Assembly: GCA_002412595.1 (NCBI GenBank) | Contig: DHVJ01000065.1 | Location: forward strand, 21,726 to 29,181 | DNA length: 7,456 nucleotides | Reading direction: 5' to 3' | Source: Anaerolineaceae bacterium UBA5211 | GTDB taxonomy: Bacteria > Chloroflexota > Anaerolineae > Anaerolineales > Anaerolineaceae | In this document: positions 1 to 6,432 of the stretch, in pieces | How positions within the stretch are numbered: the first letter of the stretch is position 1 | Layout of the letters: every line of letters begins with the position of its first letter | Notes under the pieces: generated by a model | The model's input: the letters and a program-made list of their open reading frames with translations, nothing else | Told to the model about the DNA's origin: nothing | Database searches by the model: none | Made by a program: the position numbers and the translations under genes

Positions 1-30
1 ATACCGGTTGAATTCAACCGGTATCTTTTT
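1..30. terminator. Perfect palindrome with T tract, probable intrinsic terminator
   Basis: Bases 1-24 are a perfect inverted repeat: ATACCGGTT, GAATTC centre, AACCGGTAT. They are followed on the plus strand by CTTTTT. The palindrome lies 40 nt beyond the stop codon of the GGDEF-EAL gene, where a terminator is expected. The visible T tract serves plus-strand transcripts; the matching tract for the minus-strand gene would lie left of base 1 and cannot be seen. It may work in both directions between convergent genes. Bases 25-64 hold nothing else that I recognise. Confidence 0.6.
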
Positions 31-64
31 CAAAGTCTTAGCCTCCATCCACTTGTTGCAGCTC

Positions 65-1693
65 TTATAATCCTTTATAGGATTTGAGCCACGTACCTAT
101 GCTTGCGTAATCCATCGGTTTGAAGAAATAAAAGCCTTGGACGTAATCCACACCCAGCCGCTGCAGGTTCTGGTAAATTTCCAGGGTTTCCACACCCTCC
201 GCAATAGTTTCTATGCCGATGCTGGCCGACAGGTCAATGAGTCCTTTGACAATACGCCGGCTGGTGATATTCTTGATGATGTTTTTTGTAAACATTTGGT
301 CAATTTTGAGAGTATCAATCTTTGTCTTGGAAAAACTATCGATACTGGTATTGCCCGCCCCAAAATCATCAATGCTAATGCGGATGCCCAGATCGTGCAA
401 CTGGCTCAAACTAAGCAGGGCTTCATCATAACTGGTTATCAATCCCCGCTCAGTAACTTCGAAAGTAATCAGGGATGGATCCACATGTGCATTTTTTAAA
501 ATTCCGTCAACTTTACGGACGAAATTCTCTTGCATCAGGTTGGTAGGAGAAATATTGATGGCCATTTGCAACGGAACGTCAATAACCGTCAACTCTTTAA
601 TCCGCTGTGCGTTCAGCTCGATAGACCAATAAGTCAATTCATTCACCAGATTGGTAGATTCCAGGTAATCGATGTATTCCGAAGGCGAAATCAGACCATA
701 CTCATGATGCGTCCAACGCACCAGCGCTTCGATAGAGTTGGGGGATTGGTCTTTGGCGTTCAAAATTGGCTGGTAATTGAAATCCATTTCACCCTTGTGA
801 ATGGCTTCATCTATCTGTGAAACTAATTGAATGACTGGCAACAGGCGTGTTTCATGAGACGAGAGAATTTGAAAAGGTTTATTCTTTTTCTTGGCCTCAT
901 CTAAAGCTAACAACCCTTTCTGAACCAATTCCATCGGCGTGACCGCATCCGAAGGATATTCGGCAATACCAAAGGCCACATCACAAAAGATAGGAATCCC
1001 TTGAACCATCACGGGTTTTTTAAAGAACTCAATCAGTTGCTGCGCGTACCAGTCATGGTCTTTATATAAACCAAATCCTAAGAGGTTCAAACGGATTGAA
1101 AATAATGGTTTATCCAGCTTCAGCACCTGGCGTAATTCAGAATCCAGAAATTTAATTAACTGGGAGAAGAAATCAAAACCGAAGGCTGCCACAATATCAT
1201 CCTGGTTTTTAATCTCAACCAGCATGACAGAATATGAAATCCTGTTTTTTAATTCATCATTTAATAAATCAAAGAAACTGTTGCGGTTCGGCAATCCGGT
1301 GAAAGGTTCAATTTTCAGGAATTCCTCACGTTTTTTATAATAATCCACCAGGAAGTTTTTTAGCACACCGATCAATCCCCCTGCCGTACACAGAAAACCG
1401 GTGCGGATCAGCCAGTTTTGTAGTGGTTGGGGAATACCAAAAATTACATACATGGGCATATAAGGACCTAGAATCAACCCGCCAATTAATCCAAAAAATA
1501 AACCCAAATATGGGCCGAAAACAAATCCACCAATGATGACCGGAAAGAACATAAAATATGGATACACATACGTAGTTCCCCCGGTAGCATAAACAATCAG
1601 TCCAATGAAAGCCTGAAATGCAACAATTACAATAAAAATAGCCAAATGCATCCAGTCAAATCTGGTTTTTTCGGTTCGGACGAAAGAAAACAT
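65..1693 (-). CDS. Membrane-anchored GGDEF-EAL protein, probable cyclic-di-GMP phosphodiesterase
   Basis: Probably hydrolyses the second messenger cyclic-di-GMP at the inner face of the membrane. The 542-residue protein starts with three to four hydrophobic segments (about residues 15-36, 46-78 and 92-115), a short charged linker, a GGDEF-type domain (about 128-275) and a C-terminal EAL domain (about 290-540). The GGDEF domain keeps the early TGLPNR motif (132-137), but the signature after R201 reads NLLGF, so diguanylate cyclase activity is very unlikely. The EAL domain keeps the residues expected for metal binding and catalysis: EALVRW (E322), N380 in NISP, E412 in EVTE, D442-D443 in DDFGAG, K463 in LKID, E499 in AEGVE and Q519 in VQGF. 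The start follows GGGAGG with 6 nt spacing. No PAS or other recognisable soluble sensor domain is visible, so any signal probably enters through the membrane part. The gene is more AT-rich than the operon upstream and has its own upstream region. The domain call is sure; the activity is inferred. Confidence 0.93.
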   Translation of the reverse strand: MFSFVRTEKTRFDWMHLAIFIVIVAFQAFIGLIVYATGGTTYVYPYFMFFPVIIGGFVFGPYLGLFFGLIGGLILGPYMPMYVIFGIPQPLQNWLIRTGFLCTAGGLIGVLKNFLVDYYKKREEFLKIEPFTGLPNRNSFFDLLNDELKNRISYSVMLVEIKNQDDIVAAFGFDFFSQLIKFLDSELRQVLKLDKPLFSIRLNLLGFGLYKDHDWYAQQLIEFFKKPVMVQGIPIFCDVAFGIAEYPSDAVTPMELVQKGLLALDEAKKKNKPFQILSSHETRLLPVIQLVSQIDEAIHKGEMDFNYQPILNAKDQSPNSIEALVRWTHHEYGLISPSEYIDYLESTNLVNELTYWSIELNAQRIKELTVIDVPLQMAINISPTNLMQENFVRKVDGILKNAHVDPSLITFEVTERGLITSYDEALLSLSQLHDLGIRISIDDFGAGNTSIDSFSKTKIDTLKIDQMFTKNIIKNITSRRIVKGLIDLSASIGIETIAEGVETLEIYQNLQRLGVDYVQGFYFFKPMDYASIGTWLKSYKGL

Positions 1694-1787
1694 ACACTTC
1701 CTCCCAATTTGAAAAATTTATGCAGTGTCCTGTTAAATAGTATACAACATGGGTTTATTATAAATATTTCAGCGCCATCGTATTATT
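1694..1787 (-). promoter_or_regulatory. Probable promoter region of the GGDEF-EAL gene
   Basis: This AT-rich gap between the operon terminator and the GGDEF-EAL start must hold that gene's promoter if the terminator is effective. On the minus strand there is a perfect TATAAT at 1762-1757 and a near-consensus TATACT at 1744-1739. Neither has a convincing -35 hexamer 16-18 nt upstream, so the exact promoter is uncertain. A strong GGGAGG ribosome binding site lies close to the ATG. I see no riboswitch fold or small ORF here. Confidence 0.35.
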
Positions 1788-1821
1788 AAAAAGAAAAAGC
1801 CTGTTAAAACACAGGCTTTTT
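1788..1821 (-). terminator. Intrinsic terminator of the five-gene operon
   Basis: An 11-bp perfect stem, AAAAAGCCTGT (1794-1804) pairing with ACAGGCTTTTT (1811-1821), encloses a 6-nt loop. On the minus strand the T run of the stem continues as CTTTTT. It starts 21 nt after the aldehyde dehydrogenase stop codon. This is a classic rho-independent terminator. Its stem also ends in five T residues on the plus strand, so weak two-way function is possible. Confidence 0.88.
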
Positions 1822-1842
1822 CTCGGTTTATCTATCTACATC

Positions 1843-3228
1843 TTAGTCGCGGCCAAATTCTTTCCAGTATGCGCCAAAGATTTCTTCCTGATTGGGTTCT
1901 ACTGGGTCAATCGGTTTGGATAGCCAGGTAACATTCATGTAATGCTTCCAATAAATGTTTTCCGTGGTGATATTGCCACCCCAGGTTCCACAGCCCAAAG
2001 TCAGGGTAAAAGGCATACCGTTGTTGTAGTTGCCGCTGTTTCCCAGGCTGTGTGATTGATTGACCATAATACGGCTGACGTTGGCTTTCGCGCCTAATTC
2101 GCGGATATGTGCTTCGTTAGTGGAATGAATGCCGCAGGAATGGCCGCGTCCATTCAACGCGGTGATATCCTCAATCATCTGGATCGCTTGACCAAATTGG
2201 TCATACTTCCAAACTGTTAACACCAGCGATAATTTTTCCTTGCAGAAAGGGTCATCACTGCCGACATGTTTCCCAGCTACCATCAGCATCTTGGTTCCTT
2301 CGGGGATGGCAATGCCGGCCAATTCAGCAATTTTTTCCACTGGTTTTGCCACGATAGCACCGTTGAGATGCACCCCGTCCGGCCACATCAATTCCTGCAA
2401 TTTTGCGCGTTCTTCGTCGCTGCACATATAGCCACCCTCGGCCTTCAGGTTGGCAATCATTTGGTCGTAGATGCCCGCCTGCAAGACGACGGAGTTTTCC
2501 GACGAGCAGGATGTGGCGTTGTCAAAGGTCTTGCCGATCACGATCTTGCTGGCGGCTGCTTCCAGATCAGCACTTTCATCCACAATCACCACCGCGTTAC
2601 CGGCGCCCACACCATAGGCAGGCGTTCCGCTGGAATAAGCTGACTTGACCAGCGCACCGCCGCCGGTGGCAATCACCAAGTCAACCTTACTCATCAACTC
2701 TTTGGAAAGGTCAATGGTCGGTTCTTCAATCAATTGGATCAAATCTAGCGGCGCGCCGACTTTGCGCAGCCCCGTCCACATAGATTCGCATACCAACTTG
2801 GCTGTTTTTTTAGCTTTGGGATGCGGCCCAAAGATGATGGCATTGCGCGCTTTCAAAGCCGGCAAAGCTTTAGCCGGCAAAGTGGCTTCGCAGTTGGTCA
2901 CCGGTGTGATGGCCCCGATCACTCCTACCGGTTTGGCAAATTTGAGCAGTCCTTTTTCCGGGATTTCCTCAATCAGGCCCACGGTTTTCACACCCTGCAA
3001 ATCGCGCAGCGTGCCCAGGGTCTTCTTTTCGTGTTTCAGTTTCTTATGTTCGTAAACCCCCATGTTGGTTTCTTCAACCGCTAGTTTGGCAATGGCCGCA
3101 GCCTGTTTGTAGGTCTCCCACCCCACCGCGGCTGTCATCAAATCCAGCTTTTCCTGCGGCCAGGATTCTATTACCACCTGGGCCGCTCTGGCTTTCGCAA
3201 TCAATTCATCGATTAATGAACTCATCAT
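1843..3228 (-). CDS. CoA-acylating aldehyde dehydrogenase, sulfoacetaldehyde dehydrogenase-like
   Basis: Predicted to oxidise an aldehyde with NAD(P)+ and CoA to an acyl-CoA. The 461-residue protein is a single-domain member of the acylating branch of the aldehyde dehydrogenase superfamily (AdhE N-terminal half, EutE/PduP, SauS). Visible marks are an ITPVTN segment (107-112) followed by ALPALKARNAIIFGPHP (121-137), GVGAGN (206-211) where hydrolytic family members carry ELGGK with the general-base Glu, the catalytic Cys241 in FDNATSCSSEN, and LGCGTWGGN (411-419). The Cys region and C-terminus resemble, from memory, sulfoacetaldehyde dehydrogenases (SauS of sulfoacetate degradation, SqwD of the sulfo-transketolase pathway). 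Other short acyl aldehydes are possible. There is no N-terminal extension of the kind that targets PduP or EutE to microcompartments. Two ATGs are adjacent; GGAAA at 3234-3230 lies 6 nt from the second (3225) but only 3 nt from the first, so the true start may be 3225. It is the last gene of the operon, 9 bp after the transaldolase-like gene. The class is sure, the substrate is not. Confidence 0.88.
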   Translation of the reverse strand: MMSSLIDELIAKARAAQVVIESWPQEKLDLMTAAVGWETYKQAAAIAKLAVEETNMGVYEHKKLKHEKKTLGTLRDLQGVKTVGLIEEIPEKGLLKFAKPVGVIGAITPVTNCEATLPAKALPALKARNAIIFGPHPKAKKTAKLVCESMWTGLRKVGAPLDLIQLIEEPTIDLSKELMSKVDLVIATGGGALVKSAYSSGTPAYGVGAGNAVVIVDESADLEAAASKIVIGKTFDNATSCSSENSVVLQAGIYDQMIANLKAEGGYMCSDEERAKLQELMWPDGVHLNGAIVAKPVEKIAELAGIAIPEGTKMLMVAGKHVGSDDPFCKEKLSLVLTVWKYDQFGQAIQMIEDITALNGRGHSCGIHSTNEAHIRELGAKANVSRIMVNQSHSLGNSGNYNNGMPFTLTLGCGTWGGNITTENIYWKHYMNVTWLSKPIDPVEPNQEEIFGAYWKEFGRD

Positions 3229-3237
3229 ATTTCCAAT

Positions 3238-4320
3238 CTATTTATCCGGGTCAGGCAGCATGAAATCGCGGATCAGGCCCTGCAGGTCATGATAAGAAGC
3301 AATGAATCCGCGCAGGGTGCGCACCCCCGCGCCGTAAGAGTCAAATTCTTCCACCGTCAAGCCGTCCTCATCATAAGCTCTTTTAAAATCATTAAAGTGA
3401 GTGTACAGGTAATCCACAATTTCCGGCGGCACCGGGTTATCCATGCGTTCCTTCACTTCCACATCCGAAGCATTGAATTGTAACTGCCACTTATAGGGAA
3501 TAGTCAGGATCAGATCGCCGCCGATAAATTCCGACCAGTGCATATGGTGCCGGTAAGCGGCCGCCAGCAGGCGCGTACGGTAACCGCGCTGCTTATAAAT
3601 ACCATAAGCTTTTTTCATGCAGGCAATGCCCGCCCAGTCCATATACCCGGGAGTGACAGCTATCTGCTCTTTTTTCGCGATGACTTTCAGCCAATCATCC
3701 ATACGGCCGACCATGATGGTGCATACCGGGGTCATATCCACAACCGATTTACCTTCTGCTTCACGCCGTTTTAAGCCGCGTTCAACTGCCTCAGCCACCG
3801 CTAAAGACTGTGGTACGTTGAAGCACACGGTCGCGTTGATGTTAACACCCTGATAAGTGGCCTCTTCAATCGCGCGGATGCCGGCTTTGGTAACCGGGAT
3901 TTTGACCTGAATATTGGGTGCCAGCGTGTCGAAATGCACGGCCTGTTCCACAATCGCGTCAGCGTTGCGGTAATTGGCCGGATTGGTTTGCACGGACAGC
4001 CGCCCTTTTTTGCCGTGCTCCCGTTCAAACACAGGCTGCAGCAAACCGGCGCCTTTGACACCGATTTCTTCAAAAATCTTCCAGGTGATCTCCACCTCAG
4101 ACCATTCCGGATTTTCGTTTATCAGTTGGCGCAGGCGGTCTTCCCACAGGTATAGTTCCTGTTTGAGCACGTTTAATACAATGGTCGGGTTGGAAGTCGC
4201 ACCTACCGCGCCGTTATCAATCGCGTAAGTTAATTCCTCAACCGAGCAGGAATCGTTCCAGAAATCAGTTGGGGTAGTTGCCACTGTCTGGTGCAGCGGA
4301 CTCTTATATTTTTGGTTCAT
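3238..4320 (-). CDS. Transaldolase-family protein with altered active site
   Basis: A Schiff-base class I aldolase or transaldolase of 360 residues, longer than E. coli TalB (about 317) and far longer than fructose-6-phosphate aldolase (FSA, about 220). Aligned by eye to TalB it keeps the acid/base Asp (D23 in WNDS), the Asn of the TSNP motif (N44), the catalytic Lys (K140 in VKIPVT), the Asn of NATVCF (N162), and both phosphate-binding arginines (R206 in VGR and R257 in AYRHH). Two key positions differ. Glu96 of TalB is Gln111, as in FSA, and Phe178 is Met203, where FSA has Tyr. Ser226 of the phosphate site is Ala255. The enzyme should therefore cleave or transfer from a ketose with an anionic tail, phosphate or sulfonate, and may release free dihydroxyacetone rather than transfer it. 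Short sulfofructose transaldolases (SftT) are a functional parallel but not an obvious homologue. A ribosome binding site, AGGAAAGGA, precedes the ATG. It lies 27 bp after the isomerase gene and 9 bp before the aldehyde dehydrogenase, which fits a product-to-next-enzyme link. Confidence 0.85.
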   Translation of the reverse strand: MNQKYKSPLHQTVATTPTDFWNDSCSVEELTYAIDNGAVGATSNPTIVLNVLKQELYLWEDRLRQLINENPEWSEVEITWKIFEEIGVKGAGLLQPVFEREHGKKGRLSVQTNPANYRNADAIVEQAVHFDTLAPNIQVKIPVTKAGIRAIEEATYQGVNINATVCFNVPQSLAVAEAVERGLKRREAEGKSVVDMTPVCTIMVGRMDDWLKVIAKKEQIAVTPGYMDWAGIACMKKAYGIYKQRGYRTRLLAAAYRHHMHWSEFIGGDLILTIPYKWQLQFNASDVEVKERMDNPVPPEIVDYLYTHFNDFKRAYDEDGLTVEEFDSYGAGVRTLRGFIASYHDLQGLIRDFMLPDPDK

Positions 4321-4347
4321 CAGACTATCCTTTCCTAAAAATAATAG

Positions 4348-5355
4348 TTATTGGCCGAATTGGCCGTCAAAAGACTGTGTTCCGACCGGGAAGTTATAAC
4401 GGCGGGCCAGTGCCAGAGCTTCCTGCACGCCATGCTCCCGCTCCATGCCGTTGTCCTCCCATTCTACCGAGAGCGGCCCCTCATAACCAATGCGGTTGAG
4501 TGAGCGGAAAATCTCGCTCCAATTCAATCCACCGTATCCAGCCGTGATAAACTCCCAACCGCGACGCGGGTCGCCAAATCCCAGGTGCGATCCTAAAATA
4601 CTGCTGCGCCCATCCAGATGGCGGATACTTTCTTTTACGTGCACATGATAGATACGGTCTGCGAAGGTTTCAATGAAAACAGAGGGATCCACAAACTGGT
4701 GATGCAGGTGGCTGGGGTCGAAATTGATCCCAAATGTTGGGCGGTGATCAAAAGCCTCCATGGTTTTTTGCGTGGTGACGATGTCATACGCAATTTCCGT
4801 AGGGTGCACTTCCAGGCAGAACTTTACCCCCACCTGGTCAAACACATCCAATATCGGATTCCAACGTTCAGCCACTTCGCGGTAACCAGCTTCAATTTGC
4901 TCCCAATCATTGGGCGGAAAAGAATAAAACAGATGCCAAATCGGCGAACCTGTGAACCCGATCACGCGAGTCAAGCCAAATTCAGCCGCAGTGCGAGCCG
5001 CATCCATCACTTCAGCGGCCGCGCGCTGGCGCACACCTTCCGGCTCGCCATCCCCCCAAATGCGTGCCGGGATGATACGCTTGTGGCGTTCGTCAATGAA
5101 TTTATCGGCTACACACTGCCCCACCAGCGAGATATTAATAGCATGACATTGCAGATCATAACGGTCCAATAACTCACGTTTTTCCCGTAAATAGTTCTTG
5201 TCCGCCAAAGCTTTCTGCACATCAAAGTGGTTACCGTCGCAAGCCAATTCCAAGCCATCATATCCCCAGGTATGGGCTTTCTCAGCCAGGGTTTCCAACG
5301 GCAAATCTACCCATTGGCCGGTGAACAATGTGACCGGGCGATTGGAAGCATTCAT
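4348..5355 (-). CDS. Sugar phosphate isomerase/epimerase family TIM-barrel protein
   Basis: A 335-residue AP-endonuclease-2-like TIM barrel (xylose isomerase-like family), probably a metal-dependent isomerase, epimerase or lyase on a sugar or keto-sugar. The opening LFTGQW, the GYDGLELAC strand (31-39), IWGDGEPEG (99-107), GFTGSPIWH (133-141) and the closing SVEWED (296-301) match a subfamily common beside Gfo/Idh/MocA oxidoreductases, as I recall it. Likely metal ligands follow the family's Glu-Asp-His-Glu pattern: E182 in LEVHP, D213 in NFDPSH, H239 (or H237) in YHVHV and E298 in VEWE. The start codon overlaps the stop of the upstream dehydrogenase as ATGA (5355-5352) and has only a poor Shine-Dalgarno sequence, so translation is probably coupled to that gene. 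This suggests it acts on the keto product of the dehydrogenase in a fixed ratio. No member of exactly this type with a proven reaction comes to mind; the substrate is unknown. Confidence 0.87.
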   Translation of the reverse strand: MNASNRPVTLFTGQWVDLPLETLAEKAHTWGYDGLELACDGNHFDVQKALADKNYLREKRELLDRYDLQCHAINISLVGQCVADKFIDERHKRIIPARIWGDGEPEGVRQRAAAEVMDAARTAAEFGLTRVIGFTGSPIWHLFYSFPPNDWEQIEAGYREVAERWNPILDVFDQVGVKFCLEVHPTEIAYDIVTTQKTMEAFDHRPTFGINFDPSHLHHQFVDPSVFIETFADRIYHVHVKESIRHLDGRSSILGSHLGFGDPRRGWEFITAGYGGLNWSEIFRSLNRIGYEGPLSVEWEDNGMEREHGVQEALALARRYNFPVGTQSFDGQFGQ

Positions 5356-6383
5356 AATTTATACATCTCTGCTTTCTCGATAGTTTTAACCGGCACGATT
5401 TTACCGGTATGCAGGGACTCAATGCACGCGTTTGTGACTGACATAGCCATGTAGCCGTCCCAGGCGCTGGCACCTTTGAAGACTATTCCGGTTTGAATAC
5501 TCTCAATCCAGGCGCGATCCTCGCTGATATAAGCCTCCGTGAAAGGTGATAGCCAATCCGCTGAAACAAAAAATCCGCGCTGGGCTTTATGACGCAGCAG
5601 AACCTTATCAGGCTGCTGCGTAACTGCTGTGCCGTATTGACAAACCACTTCTGCCGAAACCTCATAACCGTAATCGGCATTGACAAACACCTCACCCACC
5701 GCCATTTTGTCATTGCTCATGCGCATGTTGAGTATCAACAAATCGCGTGTGTCTTCATGCAGCTCCGGGCGGGTCTTGATCCCGCGCACAAACACCTCCA
5801 GGACTTCCTCGCCCAGCAGGAAGCGGGCAGAATCCATGTCATGGCCGGCGGAATTGGTCAACACAGTCGCGCCGCTGGTGCCATATGCCGAAGATGCGTT
5901 GCGGTGCACACCCTTCCACAACAAGGGCTGGCCCAGTTCGCCCGAAAGCACAGCTTCCCTGACGGCTGCGTGCTGCGGGTCGAAACGGCGCATAAAGCCA
6001 ACCGACACCAACCTGCGGCCATATTTCATTTCAGCCCGCACCACCTCCAGCGCATCCTCCACCCTGGTAGCTAACGGCTTTTCACACAACACCGCTTTTC
6101 CCGCGTGCAGGCAAGCCAGGGTCATTTTCGCGTGGGTGTCATCCGGTGAGGCGATCAACACTGCATCCACGGTCGAGCTGTTAATCAACTTCAGGGGATC
6201 ATCAAAAATCTGCGCGCCGTCGCAAATAGCGGCTGCGTTGGCAGCGTTTTCTTTATCCGTATCATAAACTGCGCTAACAATTGCCCCATCCACCAGGCGG
6301 TGGATATTTCCTGCGTGGCGCGTACCCATACCGCCGGTGCCAATGATGCCCACCGTAATTAGTTTTCGTTTTTCAAGTGCCAT
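5352..6383 (-). CDS. Gfo/Idh/MocA family oxidoreductase, inositol 2-dehydrogenase (IolG)-like
   Basis: Predicted cytoplasmic NAD(P)-dependent dehydrogenase of a cyclitol or sugar, 343 residues, the usual length for the family. The N-terminal Rossmann fold has GTGGMG (15-20), and D41 after the second strand suggests a preference for NAD. The family EKP motif carries the catalytic K102. FMRRFDP (130-136) and HRNA (160-163) are typical of IolG-type inositol dehydrogenases. In the catalytic helix NSAGHDMDSARFLL (177-190) His181 is kept, while the position that is Asp172 in Bacillus IolG by my alignment is Asn177. That may signal a different substrate or only a subfamily habit. GGAGGT lies 8 nt before the ATG. 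It follows the IolE-like gene by 49 bp and overlaps the next isomerase gene by 4 bp. Its likely role is the first oxidation, or a reversible oxidation-reduction, of the substrate. 3-Keto-sugar chemistry is the main alternative to inositol. Confidence 0.87.
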   Translation of the reverse strand: MALEKRKLITVGIIGTGGMGTRHAGNIHRLVDGAIVSAVYDTDKENAANAAAICDGAQIFDDPLKLINSSTVDAVLIASPDDTHAKMTLACLHAGKAVLCEKPLATRVEDALEVVRAEMKYGRRLVSVGFMRRFDPQHAAVREAVLSGELGQPLLWKGVHRNASSAYGTSGATVLTNSAGHDMDSARFLLGEEVLEVFVRGIKTRPELHEDTRDLLILNMRMSNDKMAVGEVFVNADYGYEVSAEVVCQYGTAVTQQPDKVLLRHKAQRGFFVSADWLSPFTEAYISEDRAWIESIQTGIVFKGASAWDGYMAMSVTNACIESLHTGKIVPVKTIEKAEMYKL

Positions 6384-6432
6384 ATATGATTACCTCCGCG
6401 AAATTTCTCGCCATCAATCCTTTATTCAAAAA

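Noticed and set aside
1694..1842. Riboswitch or small RNA in the gap before the GGDEF-EAL gene, such as a cyclic-di-GMP riboswitch
   Set aside because: The only stable fold is the operon terminator; I could not find conserved riboswitch core sequences in the remaining AT-rich stretch.
1843..3228. Sulfolactaldehyde or succinate semialdehyde dehydrogenase (SlaB/GabD type)
   Set aside because: The general-base motif ELGGK is replaced by GVGAGN and the Cys region is of the acylating type, so a hydrolytic, acid-forming enzyme is unlikely.
1843..3228. Bacterial microcompartment aldehyde dehydrogenase
   Set aside because: No N-terminal targeting helix extension and no shell protein gene in the window.
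4618..5172. Plus-strand open frame of 184 codons opposite the TIM-barrel isomerase
   Set aside because: It lies wholly antisense to a strongly supported gene, has no recognisable domain and no convincing ribosome binding site.
5589..6267. Two overlapping plus-strand open frames (161 and 195 codons) opposite the IolG-like gene
   Set aside because: Shadow frames of a well-supported dehydrogenase; the translations are low in structure and rich in Ser, Arg and Thr, with no family motif.
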